Positions 33,169 to 42,000 of a stretch of DNA of 64,000 bases are shown here, in pieces. The notes beneath the pieces were generated by a model, which was given only the letters and a program-made list of their open reading frames with translations, made no database searches and had not been told where the DNA came from. Source of the stretch: Ruminococcus sp. zg-924 (GTDB lineage Bacteria; Bacillota; Clostridia; Oscillospirales; Acutalibacteraceae); contig NZ_WNJZ01000009.1 of NCBI RefSeq assembly GCF_024433635.1, forward strand, positions 31,977 through 95,976, written 5' to 3'. The translations under genes and the position numbers were made by a program. Position 1 is the stretch's first letter. The number at the start of each line of letters is the position of its first letter.

Positions 33169-33190
33169 TTTGCAAAGCTTTCTTTGCAAA
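33169..33190. promoter_or_regulatory. Perfect palindrome upstream of the radical SAM-JAMM cassette
   Basis: TTTGCAAAG-CTTT-CTTTGCAAA, 9-bp arms with a 4-nt centre and no T run on either strand. A TTGACA (minus strand, 33157-33162) follows it. A regulator site is plausible; the regulator is unknown. Confidence 0.45.
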
Positions 33191-33223
33191 TTATCCGAGA
33201 GATGTTATTATAATATTTATTCC

Positions 33224-34582
33224 TTACCTTGACATCAAACAGACCGTCTCAACGTGTGCTGTTCTTGGGAACAAATCAACCGGCGTCAATCTTTTTACAT
33301 AATATCCCTGCTCGGAAAAAAGTTTAATATCACGTGCGAGCGTTGCACAGTCGCATGAAACGTATACAACCCTCTTTGGGTCGAGGCAGCTTATTGTGTC
33401 AATAAGCTCGGCGGCAAGTCCCTTTCTTGGAGGGTCAACTATAATAACATCAGGTGTTTCTCCACGCCTTTTAAGCTGCTCTGCCGCCTTTGCAGCATCT
33501 CCGCATATGAATTCGGCATTTGTTATGCCGTTGCTTTTGGCGTTTTCCTTTGCGTTTTCTATCGCCTGCGGTATTATCTCAACGCCGATAAGCTTTCTTG
33601 CTTTGTGCGCCATACTTAAACCAATCGTGCCTGTGCCGCAGTAAAGGTCAAGCAATATTTCATCTCCGTTTAAGGCTGCATATTCTGCCGCTATGCCGTA
33701 AAGCCGCTGTGCCTGCGTGCGATTTACCTGATAAAATGACAGGGGAGATAGGTTGAACTTAAGTCCGCATAGCTCGTCCGTAATGTATTCACTGCCGTAT
33801 GCAATTCGGCACTTGTCGCCTAAAATCACGTTTGTTTTTTCTTGATTGGTGTTTATCACAAGGCTCTTAAAGCCATCAACCTCGTCTTTCAGCATATCGG
33901 CAAGCTGCTGCTCGCCCTCTGTTTTTTCACCGTTTATTACAAGGCATACCATCACCTCTCCGCTTACTTCGCCATATCTTATATAAAGGTGTCGCAAAAG
34001 TCCCTTGTGGGTAAGCTCGTTGTAAACTGACGGCTTGAAAATATTACACCACTTTCTGAATACATCGCATACCCTTGCAAATATCGGCGGCTGAAGCAGA
34101 CAGCTTTCGCTGTCAATTATTCTGTGGCTATGAAAAGCGTAGAAGCCTGCCGTGTAGTTACCGTTACGGTCAATGCCTATCGGCAGCTGCGCCTTGTTGC
34201 GGTAGCCGTCACATTCCTGTGAGCCAATAATCTCGCCGACTATTTCGCCGTCAAGTCCGCCTATTCTCGTAACAGCGTCAAGCACCTTCTGGCGCTTGAT
34301 TTTCAGTTCCTCACTGTATGCAATATGTCGGTAGGTGCAGCCTCCGCAGGAGTTGAACACCGGGCAGTCGGGCGTTATTCTCGACTTTGCCGGTGTGATA
34401 ATATTCTCAATCTTTCCGATTGCATAGTTTTTTGAGGTTTTTATTATCCTTGCGTCAATCTCATCGCCTATTGCAGAGGCGGAAACGAATATCGCTATGC
34501 CGTCGTATCTGCCAACGCCGCTGCCTTGTGATGTCATTCCCGTTATCTCAAGTCTGATTATGTCGTTCTTCTTTAGCTTCAA
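33224..34582 (-). CDS. rlmD: 23S rRNA (uracil-5-)-methyltransferase, RlmD/RumA family
   Basis: A 452-residue SAM-dependent RNA methyltransferase. An N-terminal TRAM domain (residues 1-58, LEITGMTSQGSGVGRYDGIAIFV) binds RNA. Cysteines in DCPVFNSCGGCTYRHI suit the 4Fe-4S site. The SAM fold shows LLDLYCGTGTIGLSMA, DPPRKGL and VYVSCDCATLARD with the catalytic Cys, and it ends HVETVCLMSR. The family methylates U1939 or related uridines; which site is used cannot be told. It is divergent from murC. Confidence 0.93.
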   Translation of the reverse strand: MKLKKNDIIRLEITGMTSQGSGVGRYDGIAIFVSASAIGDEIDARIIKTSKNYAIGKIENIITPAKSRITPDCPVFNSCGGCTYRHIAYSEELKIKRQKVLDAVTRIGGLDGEIVGEIIGSQECDGYRNKAQLPIGIDRNGNYTAGFYAFHSHRIIDSESCLLQPPIFARVCDVFRKWCNIFKPSVYNELTHKGLLRHLYIRYGEVSGEVMVCLVINGEKTEGEQQLADMLKDEVDGFKSLVINTNQEKTNVILGDKCRIAYGSEYITDELCGLKFNLSPLSFYQVNRTQAQRLYGIAAEYAALNGDEILLDLYCGTGTIGLSMAHKARKLIGVEIIPQAIENAKENAKSNGITNAEFICGDAAKAAEQLKRRGETPDVIIVDPPRKGLAAELIDTISCLDPKRVVYVSCDCATLARDIKLFSEQGYYVKRLTPVDLFPRTAHVETVCLMSR

Positions 34583-34778
34583 GGGTAGTACCTCGCTTTG
34601 ATTCTGATAACAATATAATATACCATTTAAGCGCTTTAATCAACAATTTGCGGTGTTAAATTGCACTAAATATCGTCTATTTAAATAAATCGGATAAAAT
34701 TTCCAAAAAATATTTATTTTTTCGCCGTTTAGATATATAATAAATTAACAATACAATTGAAATTAGGAAGTGTATTTC

Positions 34779-36176
34779 TTGAGAATAGAGAATAACAACT
34801 TAGACAGAGATATTTTAGATAAAATTAATAATGTTCATTTCATCGGTATCGGTGGATCGGGTATGTGTCCGCTTGCCGAAATTTTGTACGCTGAAGGCTA
34901 TAACATAACAGGCTCAGATATAAGCGAGGGCGATACCTTAGACCGCATTAAGGGCTACGGTATAAAGGTGTTTATGGGCCATAAGGCGGAAAATATTGAT
35001 GGCGCACAGCTTGTTGTTTATACCTCGGCTGTTAAGGCTGATAATCCGGAGCTTGTTGCCGCAAGGGAAAAGAAAATACCTGTTGCCGAGAGATGTGAGA
35101 TGCTCGGACTTATCGCTGACCGCTACAAAAAATCCGTTGCGGTTGCAGGCACTCACGGCAAAACTACAACAACGGGTATGCTAACTCAGGTGCTTGTGGG
35201 CAGCGGCTATGAACCGACCGCAGTTATCGGCGGTAAGCTGCCATATATAGGAGGCAACGGCAGAGTTGGAAAATCAGATGTAATGGTGTGTGAGGCTTGC
35301 GAGTATGTCGATTCATTTTTGGAGCTTCATCCGGCTATTTCCGTTATATTGAATGTTGACGCAGACCACCTTGATTACTTTAAAAATCTTGACGGTATAA
35401 AGAGCTCATTTACAAAGTTTGCTTCTCAGACCTCACAGCTTCTTGTTGTCAACGGCGACGATAAGAACAGCCGTGATGTTGTAGAGAGCCTTGATACACC
35501 TAAGCTTTTCTTTGGCTTTGACAGCAGAAATGATTATTATGCGGAAAATATTGTAACCCTGCCGGGGGCAAGACAGAGCTTTGACCTTATGCATAAGGAC
35601 GAAAAACTTGCTTCAGTCAAGCTGAGCGTTCCGGGTAGGCATAATGTTCTTAATGCGCTCGCCTGTGCCGCTGTTGCTCATTATCTGGGCGATGACGCAG
35701 AGAAGATAGCACATAACCTTGAACAGTTCAAGGGCGTTCACCGCCGTTTTGAGGTGCTTGGCAAGAAATGCGGAATAACTGTTGCCGATGATTTTGCACA
35801 TCATCCAACCGAGCTTACAGCAACCTTAAACGCCGCTATGAGTATAGGCTTTAATACGGTGTGGGCTGTGTTCCAGCCTCACACATTCTCAAGAACGGCA
35901 ATGCTTCTTGACGATTTTGCAAAGGCACTGTCAATACCGGACAAAGCGGTTTTGTCCGAAATTCTGCCTGTGCGTGAGGTAAACACCTACAATATCTACT
36001 CAAAGGATCTTGCAGACAAGATTGACGGCTGTGTCTGGTTTAAGACGTTTGAGGAAATTACAGACTATGTTTGTGAAAACGCAAAGGAAGGCGACCTTAT
36101 TATTACACTTGGCGGAGGTAATGTATATATGTGTGCTAATATGATATACAAAAAGCTTTCCGAGCAGGAAATCTAA
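34779..36176 (+). CDS. murC: UDP-N-acetylmuramate-L-alanine ligase
   Basis: A cytosolic Mur ligase that adds L-Ala to UDP-MurNAc in peptidoglycan synthesis. It shows the N-terminal Rossmann motif FIGIGGSGMCPLAEIL, the ATP loop VAGTHGKTTTTGML, and the domain 3 signature DDFAHHPTELTATL. The length (465 residues) is normal. TTG at 34779 lies the right distance after AGGAAGTG; the GTG at 34770 overlaps that ribosome binding site and is less likely. It is followed by a terminator. Confidence 0.96.
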   Translation: MRIENNNLDRDILDKINNVHFIGIGGSGMCPLAEILYAEGYNITGSDISEGDTLDRIKGYGIKVFMGHKAENIDGAQLVVYTSAVKADNPELVAAREKKIPVAERCEMLGLIADRYKKSVAVAGTHGKTTTTGMLTQVLVGSGYEPTAVIGGKLPYIGGNGRVGKSDVMVCEACEYVDSFLELHPAISVILNVDADHLDYFKNLDGIKSSFTKFASQTSQLLVVNGDDKNSRDVVESLDTPKLFFGFDSRNDYYAENIVTLPGARQSFDLMHKDEKLASVKLSVPGRHNVLNALACAAVAHYLGDDAEKIAHNLEQFKGVHRRFEVLGKKCGITVADDFAHHPTELTATLNAAMSIGFNTVWAVFQPHTFSRTAMLLDDFAKALSIPDKAVLSEILPVREVNTYNIYSKDLADKIDGCVWFKTFEEITDYVCENAKEGDLIITLGGGNVYMCANMIYKKLSEQEI

Positions 36177-36188
36177 GCGTAAATTTTT

Positions 36189-36235
36189 ACAGCGACGGGG
36201 CTGGTGTAAATACGGCTTTGCCGCTGTTTCTTTTA
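36189..36235 (+). terminator. Terminator after murC
   Basis: ACAGCG and CGCTGT close a stem with an inner GGGC/GCTT pairing, followed by TTCTTTT. Confidence 0.6.
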
Positions 36236-36263
36236 ATTATATTAAGTTAAAGGAGTTGTTTTT

Positions 36264-37553
36264 ATGGCAAAGGTAAAAGGGTTCAGAGGTATACGATTTA
36301 ATACTGCAAAAGCAGGGAAAATAGAACAGCTTGTTTGCCCGCCTTATGATATTGTAAGCGACGAACAAAGACAATCATATATTGACAGAAACGAGAATAA
36401 CATTATCAGGCTTGAACTTCCTGTTGGCGGGAATATGTATGAAAACGCCGCAAAGCTCTATGAAAAGATGAGAGAGGACGGAGTGTTAATTAGAGAGGAA
36501 GAGCCTGCACTTTATATTTATGAGGAAAGCTTTGAGTGCGGCGGCAAAAATTATTCAATCAAGGGTGTTATTTGCGCTGTTAAGATTGAGGAGTTTGAAA
36601 AGGGCGTAATTCTTCCTCACGAGTATACACTCTCAAAGGCGAAGGAGGACAGAATGGAGCTGATGAAGGCGACAAACTGCAACTTCAGTCAGGTTTATTC
36701 CCTATATATGGACAGCGAGCATAAGACAACAAAAAAGCTTGACTTTCTCTCAATCAGAGAAGCTGATATTTCCCTTACAGACAGCGAGGGTGTTTCACAC
36801 AGGCTTTGGATTGTCCGTGACAAATCTCAGATAAATTCAATTTGCGCTGATTTTGATGACAGAAAGCTTTATATTGCAGACGGACACCACCGTTACGAAA
36901 CAGCGCTTGCATACAGGAACTATTGCCGTGAAAATGGCTTGTCCAAGGAGGGGGATTCCGTTGACTATCAGATGATGATGCTTGTCGATATGGAGCATAC
37001 CGGCCTTGTGGTTTTGCCGACTCACCGTATTGTCAGAAATCTTTCTGTTTTTAATGAAAGAACAATTGGCAATGTTCTTAAAAAGTGTGAAATATATTTT
37101 GATGTTACAAGGCTTGAGAATATAGATGCGGTTGGCGCAACTTTGACCGAGGAGTACAAAAACGGAAACATCTCGTTTGCGTTTTACTGTGGCGGCACTA
37201 ATTGTTATCTGCTAAGGCTTAAGGACAGGAGCATTATGAAAGACATTTTGCCAAACCTCAGCGAAGCCTCAAGGGAGCTTGACGTAACCGTTTTGCACAG
37301 CCTTATTCTTGAAAAGATATTTGGTATAAATAAGAAGAATATGGAAAAACAGCTTAACCTTGTATATACAAAAAAAGCTGAAGAGGCAATTGAAAGCGTC
37401 CGGACAGGCAGAAGCCAGTGCGCATTTATAATGAACCCGACAAGGGTAACGCAGATAAGAGATGTGGCGGCGTCAGGAGAGAAAATGCCGCAAAAATCTA
37501 CATATTTCTTCCCAAAGCTTATTACAGGACTTGTTATGAATGAGCTTAGTTAA
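36264..37553 (+). CDS. DUF1015 family protein
   Basis: A 429-residue cytosolic protein of the DUF1015 family. Typical marks: FRGIRFNTAKAGKIEQLVCPPYDIVSDEQRQSYIDRNENNIIRLELP at the start, LYIADGHHRYETALAYRNY in the middle (conserved DGHHRYETA) and the C-terminal FIMNPTRVTQIRDVAASGEKMPQKSTYFFPKL. The biochemical role is not firmly known; in some bacteria the gene lies beside serine/phosphoserine genes. Here it stands between murC and holB. It starts at ATG after AAAGGAG. Confidence 0.93.
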   Translation: MAKVKGFRGIRFNTAKAGKIEQLVCPPYDIVSDEQRQSYIDRNENNIIRLELPVGGNMYENAAKLYEKMREDGVLIREEEPALYIYEESFECGGKNYSIKGVICAVKIEEFEKGVILPHEYTLSKAKEDRMELMKATNCNFSQVYSLYMDSEHKTTKKLDFLSIREADISLTDSEGVSHRLWIVRDKSQINSICADFDDRKLYIADGHHRYETALAYRNYCRENGLSKEGDSVDYQMMMLVDMEHTGLVVLPTHRIVRNLSVFNERTIGNVLKKCEIYFDVTRLENIDAVGATLTEEYKNGNISFAFYCGGTNCYLLRLKDRSIMKDILPNLSEASRELDVTVLHSLILEKIFGINKKNMEKQLNLVYTKKAEEAIESVRTGRSQCAFIMNPTRVTQIRDVAASGEKMPQKSTYFFPKLITGLVMNELS

Positions 37554-37628
37554 TGAAAGTGATAAAAATATTTGTAATTTTCCCGATAAAATGTTATGAT
37601 ATATATACAAATGTCGGGAGGTGAAAGC

Positions 37629-38474
37629 GTGGCAGAAATTAACAGCTTAATTCCAAAGGAATTATCAGCTCTTATGGCGGGAAACAGAATTCCGCACGCT
37701 GTTGCGCTTGAGTCATCGGATAAATCCGCATTGAGCGAGTGCGCAAATTATCTTGCAGGGTGGGCGATTTGTAAATCATCAAACAGACCGTGCGGTGAAT
37801 GTGCGGCGTGCAGAAAGCTTAAAAGCGGCAACCACCCCGATGTGTATACGGCAAAGCCTGAGGGCAAGAAAAACGCCGTTAAAATTTCTGAGATCCGTGC
37901 TATATGTGCAGACTCGGTCATAAAGCCTAATGAGAGTGACTGTAAGGTTTATATTATCCCCGAAGCAGACAAAATGGAGGCGGCTCCGCAAAACGCCTTC
38001 TTAAAGCTTATGGAGGAGCCGCCCCAGCCGATGCTTTTTATATTGCTTTGTGAAAATACTCTGGGTTTGCTCCGGACAATCCGTTCACGTTGCAGTGTGT
38101 TTAAGCTCAACGCAGAAGGCGGCGACGACGAACAGGCTAAAGCTTTAGCTGAGGATATAGCAAAGGCACTTTGCCAAAGCAAGGAGATATCGCTTATCTA
38201 TGCCTGCTGTGCTCTTGATGACAGGCAGACGGCTCTTAATGCACTCGGCTGTTTAAGCGAGCTTGTCAGGTCTGCAACCGTCTGCGGCATAACAGGAACA
38301 CTCAGCGGCGATAATCCGCTTGTTAAGGAGCTGTCTATGAGCGTTAAGCGCCGAGGTCTTATAGCTATGCAGGAGAGCATCGCAAAAGCAGCGGATTATT
38401 TAAGGAAAAATGTGAATTTATCGCTTGTCAGCTCAACGCTGGCTATTAATTTAAGGTATAACAAGTATTTGTGA
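37629..38474 (+). CDS. holB: DNA polymerase III delta' subunit
   Basis: A 281-residue clamp-loader subunit. The start is GTG behind TCGGGAGGTG. The N-terminal AAA+ region lacks a working Walker A (SSDKSALSEC where GxxGxGKT is expected), as usual for delta'. A zinc module is present (CGECAACRKLKSGNHPDVY), followed by VYIIPEADKMEAAPQNAFLKLMEEPP and the SRC motif (TIRSRCSVF). The following ricT gene overlaps or closely abuts, a conserved Firmicutes pair. Confidence 0.92.
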   Translation: MAEINSLIPKELSALMAGNRIPHAVALESSDKSALSECANYLAGWAICKSSNRPCGECAACRKLKSGNHPDVYTAKPEGKKNAVKISEIRAICADSVIKPNESDCKVYIIPEADKMEAAPQNAFLKLMEEPPQPMLFILLCENTLGLLRTIRSRCSVFKLNAEGGDDEQAKALAEDIAKALCQSKEISLIYACCALDDRQTALNALGCLSELVRSATVCGITGTLSGDNPLVKELSMSVKRRGLIAMQESIAKAADYLRKNVNLSLVSSTLAINLRYNKYL

Positions 38475-38494
38475 TACAGGATATGGAGGACAAA

Positions 38495-39364
38495 ATGTCA
38501 GAGGTCATTGGCGTAAGATTTAAAGAGGTCGGAAAGATTTATTATTTTAATCCCAACGGGGAAAAGTTTGATGAATATGACAGGGTAATTGTTGAAACTG
38601 CAAGGGGAATTGAGTGCGGTTTGGTTGCAATGCCCAACCGTGAAATAGACGATGAAAAAATTGTTCATCCGCTTAAAGTCGTTATCCGCAGGGCAACTCC
38701 GGAGGACTTAAAGATTGTTGAACAGAACAAGGAGAAGGAAAAACGAGCCTTTGGTATTTGCGAGGAGAAAATTGCAAAGCACGGGTTGGAAATGAAGCTT
38801 GTCGATACGGAATGTACCTTTGATGGAAGTAAGGTTATGTTTTATTTCACAGCTGACGGCAGAGTCGATTTTCGTGCGCTTGTAAAGGATTTGGCGTCGG
38901 TTTTCCGCACAAGAATAGAGCTAAGGCAAATCGGAGTGCGTGACGAAGCAAAGATGCTCGGCGGTCTTGGCGTATGCGGCAGACCGTTTTGCTGTTCAAG
39001 CTATCTTGGCGAGTTCCAGCCGGTTTCAATCAAAATGGCGAAGGAACAGGGCTTGTCGCTGAGTCCTGTTAAAATCTCAGGCACTTGCGGCAGACTTATG
39101 TGTTGCCTTAAATACGAGCAGGAGGCTTACCTCGACTTGCTTAAGAGAACGCCGAAGATAGGAGCTATTGTCAACACGCCGGAGGGCAGAGGAGAGGTTA
39201 TTGACTCTAACCTTATCACAGGGACACTAAGAGTTAAAATGGATCGTTTCCCCGAAGCTGCGCCTCATACCTTCAAGGTGAAAGAGGTAAAAATAGTTAG
39301 GGACGGCTCTATCCGTCTTGACAAAAAGGAGATTCAGGAGCTTAAGAGCCTTGAGGATAAATAA
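38495..39364 (+). CDS. ricT: PSP1-domain protein RicT (YaaT)
   Basis: A 289-residue protein of the Ric (Y) complex that assists RNase Y in mRNA maturation and affects sporulation in Bacillus. The PSP1 C-terminal domain holds paired cysteine blocks, LGVCGRPFCCSSYLG and GTCGRLMCCLKYEQEAY, that bind a 4Fe-4S cluster. The chosen ATG follows ATGGAGGACAAA; the upstream ATG lacks spacing. It lies directly after holB as in many Firmicutes. Confidence 0.93.
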   Translation: MSEVIGVRFKEVGKIYYFNPNGEKFDEYDRVIVETARGIECGLVAMPNREIDDEKIVHPLKVVIRRATPEDLKIVEQNKEKEKRAFGICEEKIAKHGLEMKLVDTECTFDGSKVMFYFTADGRVDFRALVKDLASVFRTRIELRQIGVRDEAKMLGGLGVCGRPFCCSSYLGEFQPVSIKMAKEQGLSLSPVKISGTCGRLMCCLKYEQEAYLDLLKRTPKIGAIVNTPEGRGEVIDSNLITGTLRVKMDRFPEAAPHTFKVKEVKIVRDGSIRLDKKEIQELKSLEDK

Positions 39365-39375
39365 TTATCTTCAAG

Positions 39376-39540
39376 GCTTCCTTACAGCAAGACGGAAGTT
39401 TACGTTTTGATACGGCAACCTTAAGTGGCTCCTCCGAAAAGTGAGGTTCTGCTGAGAACCGTCGGGCAAAGCTGATTGTCGGCAATCAACCTCAAGGCTT
39501 TACGTTCACTGCCGCTAAAGTCCGGCTTGAAAAAGCCTAT
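39376..39540 (+). ncRNA. Candidate structured RNA between ricT and dinB
   Basis: This non-coding stretch carries several tight hairpins in a row: GGTTCTgctgAGAACC (39445-39460), GATTGtcggCAATC (39474-39487) and GGCTTgaaaAAGCC (39524-39537, GNRA-type loop), plus a CCTC/GAGG pairing at 39431-39446. It ends before a strong terminator at 39582. It does not match any RNA family I can name. A transcribed small RNA or a 3'-UTR element of ricT are possible. Confidence 0.35.
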
Positions 39541-39581
39541 GCCATCCGTCATATTTTATGGTATAAAAGAAAAATTTTATT

Positions 39582-39608
39582 TGCGCCGTATTTTACGGCG
39601 CATTTTTT
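39582..39608. terminator. Strong intrinsic terminator
   Basis: TGCGCCGTA pairs with TACGGCGCA around a 3-nt loop, followed by TTTTTT. It serves the ricT side and possibly also the converging dinB gene. Confidence 0.9.
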
Positions 39609-39619
39609 GTTGCGCAAAA

Positions 39620-40863
39620 TTAACTGATAGCAAACCCGACAGGGTGGATAACGTGGTCGGCTATCGGGTCAAAGCTTGACAGACGCTTGTTTTCAAGTGC
39701 TATTGCAGGCAAAACGGCAAAGCTGCCATACCTTTGCTTTAGTTTGTCGGTTGCAATGTCAAGCTGTTCAAGCCTACGCTTGTCGCCTTGGTCGAATACA
39801 TTAAGCTGAACTCCGTCGCACTCCGGTATCAAGCCGTTTACGGAAATGCCAAGGCTTCTTACGGGACGTTCAAGCTTGTACGAGGATTTAAACAGCATAA
39901 GCGCTGTTTCAAAAATATCCCTTGTAATGTTGGTCGGGGTCAATAGCTTGTGCTGTACCTCAAAGGACGAAAGCTTGTTGTTACGCACGCTAATGCTAAC
40001 AACCGAGCAACGCAGGTTTTGTTCCCTCAAACGGCGAGAAACACTATCGCAAAGCGTGCTGAACACAATCTTAATGTCGCTTAGTGTTTTTAAATCACGC
40101 ACTGCGGTGGTAGAGTTGCCGATTGATTTCACGTTCCTGTTCTCGTAATATTTGCTTACGGGCGATTTATCAAGCCCCAAGGCGTAGCTTTGCAGGCGTT
40201 CACCCCAGATTCCAAGCGTCTGAGTGAGTGTTCGCCTGTCGGCAGAGGCAAGCTGTCCTATGGTGTTTATCCCAAGCTGTTTGAGCTTGCGTGTTGTTGC
40301 ACATCCTACATATAAAAGGTCATTTGCCGGCAAAGGATAGAGAATATCTCTGAAATTTTTGCGGCTTATAACCGTTATTGCGTCCGGCTTTTTGTAGTCA
40401 CTGCCAAGCTTTGCAAAGATTTTGTTGAAGCTCACGCCTATGCTTACAGTTATGCCAAGCTCCTCACGCACACGCCTGTTTATTTCCCGGGCAATGCATT
40501 CGCCGTCGCCAAACAGCATTTGACTGCCCGTAACGTCAAGCCAAGCCTCGTCAATGCCAAACGATTCCACGTTGTCGGTGTAGTCGAGGTATATTTTTTT
40601 ACACGCCTTGAAAATTCAAGGTAGGTGCTGAAATTTGCCTTTACCAACACAAGTGACGGGCATTTTTGCCTTGCCTGCCATATCGCCTCGCCTGTTTTTA
40701 TCTTAAATTTTTTAGCAACCTCATTTTTTGTAAGAATTATTCCATGCCGCAAATCTGAATCTCCGCATACGGCAACAGGCTTATCTTTTAGCTCAGGGTG
40801 CAGTGCACACTCAACCGAGGCATAAAAGGAATTACAGTCGCTGTGAAGTATAGTACGCTCCAT
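39620..40863 (-). pseudogene. dinB: DNA polymerase IV (Y-family), frameshifted
   Basis: The gene starts MERTILHSDCNSFYASVE (catalytic-site Asp) and proceeds normally to YLEFSRRVKK. There a run of seven As (minus strand, near 40597-40603) is one short. With one more A the frame would read on IYLDYTDNVESFGIDEAWLDVTG (catalytic DE) and through the thumb and little-finger domains to 39620. The upstream frame instead stops near 40480. It could be a real mutation, transcriptional slippage at the A run, or a sequencing error. A LexA-type box in its promoter shows SOS control. Confidence 0.88.
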
Positions 40864-40880
40864 AATAACACTCCGTTACA

Positions 40881-40932
40881 GAACAAATGTTTGCTATGAG
40901 TATATAATAGAACAACTGTTCGGAAATGTCAA
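40881..40932 (-). promoter_or_regulatory. SOS promoter of dinB with LexA boxes
   Basis: Minus strand: TTGACA (40927-40932), 17-bp spacer, TATTAT (40904-40909). The spacer contains GAACAACTGTTC (40910-40921), a full GAAC-N4-GTTC Gram-positive LexA box. A weaker second copy, GAACAAATGTTT (40881-40892), lies downstream. Confidence 0.85.
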
Positions 40933-40956
40933 GCGTTATTTTTCAGGAAATATCCT

Positions 40957-42000
40957 CTATCTTTGCAGCTCTATATCAGTAATAACATTCACCCTTGACA
41001 GAACAACAGCCTGCTTCGGGTTTTCAAGGGTTTTGTAATAGCCGTAATCCTTGCTGTAAAGTGTGCGTTCAAGGTTGAACACATCAAGCCGCTTTTTCTT
41101 TAACAGCTGTTCTATCGTGCTTTCGCACAGCGTTTTTATTCTCGATTTAATTTTTGATTCAAGCCTTGCGCTGCTTTCTGTACCGTATGCGGAGGCATGG
41201 GTATTAACGGCTATATCAAATTCAATTCCTCCCGATGTGCTTACATTTATTTTGCTTTTGCAGCCTGATAGCGAATAGTTTATATTGCCGCCCTCGTCAG
41301 ACTGGAAAATATCCCAAACGCTTTTTGCGTCACCGCATAACAGCAGTGTTGCCATGCATTGCTCACTGCTTAGTATAGCTCCTGCTTTGTCGCCGTCAAA
41401 TGCGGCGGCTCCGTTTACAAAGATTTTTTTATCTTTTATATCAATAAGCGATGTAACAGCGCTGGTTCTGCCGGAGCTTAAAGCCGCATACACCTCATTT
41501 AGCGTTGAAGAAATCGTCTTGCCTGTTGAAGCCTCGGTATCGGCAAAATCCTGCATAAGCCGCACGCTCATATTTTCCGCACGCATAACCTTATCTGCAC
41601 TGCTTTCAGAGCTGAAGATGTTGATGTTTGGGTGAAATTCGTAGTAATCTGTAAAAAACTCAAGCGGTTCGGATATACCGTTTTTTATCAGACCGCCACC
41701 CAATACAATAAAGGCGCACTGGCCGTAAAGAGGCTCACGTCCTGTTTTGTTGGCAGTGTCCGTCAATGCATCAAGCACGCTTAAACCGCTGCCCTCAGCA
41801 AAGGATGATTTAACGTCGCCTTCGCCGACAGGGTCAGCCGTATCCATATACATAACCGTAATTTTATATTCGTCTGCTTCAAGGTCAATTCCTATGCCCT
41901 GAATTATAAGCCGCTTGTCAAGGTTGTTCTCAATAGGCGAACAGCCGACTGCTGATAACGAGAATATTATGACTAAGCCGACAGCCAGAATACGCTTCAT
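40957..42000 (-). CDS. Spore germination protein GerAC-type lipoprotein
   Basis: A 347-residue Ger(x)C family lipoprotein of the germinant receptor. The signal peptide ends with the lipobox SAVGC. Typical sequence follows: NNLDKRLIIQGIGIDLEADEYKITVMYMD, then GREPLYGQCAFIVLGGGL and a C-terminal LESKIKSRIKTLCESTIEQLLKKKRLDVFNL. It is the last gene of the leftward gerA-gerB-gerC-type operon, overlapping the permease gene by four bases. Confidence 0.93.
   Translation of the reverse strand: MKRILAVGLVIIFSLSAVGCSPIENNLDKRLIIQGIGIDLEADEYKITVMYMDTADPVGEGDVKSSFAEGSGLSVLDALTDTANKTGREPLYGQCAFIVLGGGLIKNGISEPLEFFTDYYEFHPNINIFSSESSADKVMRAENMSVRLMQDFADTEASTGKTISSTLNEVYAALSSGRTSAVTSLIDIKDKKIFVNGAAAFDGDKAGAILSSEQCMATLLLCGDAKSVWDIFQSDEGGNINYSLSGCKSKINVSTSGGIEFDIAVNTHASAYGTESSARLESKIKSRIKTLCESTIEQLLKKKRLDVFNLERTLYSKDYGYYKTLENPKQAVVLSRVNVITDIELQR

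Noticed and set aside
39376..39540. 6S RNA, SRP RNA or tmRNA in the hairpin-rich region
   Set aside because: The central bubble of 6S, the conserved SRP tip loop and the tmRNA tRNA-like ends are not visible, so it is listed only as an unknown candidate.
40597..40603. Programmed ribosomal frameshift in dinB
   Set aside because: No stimulatory structure or internal ribosome binding site was noticed after the A7 run, and dinB is not known to use programmed shifting. Mutation, slippage during transcription, or sequencing error are simpler.
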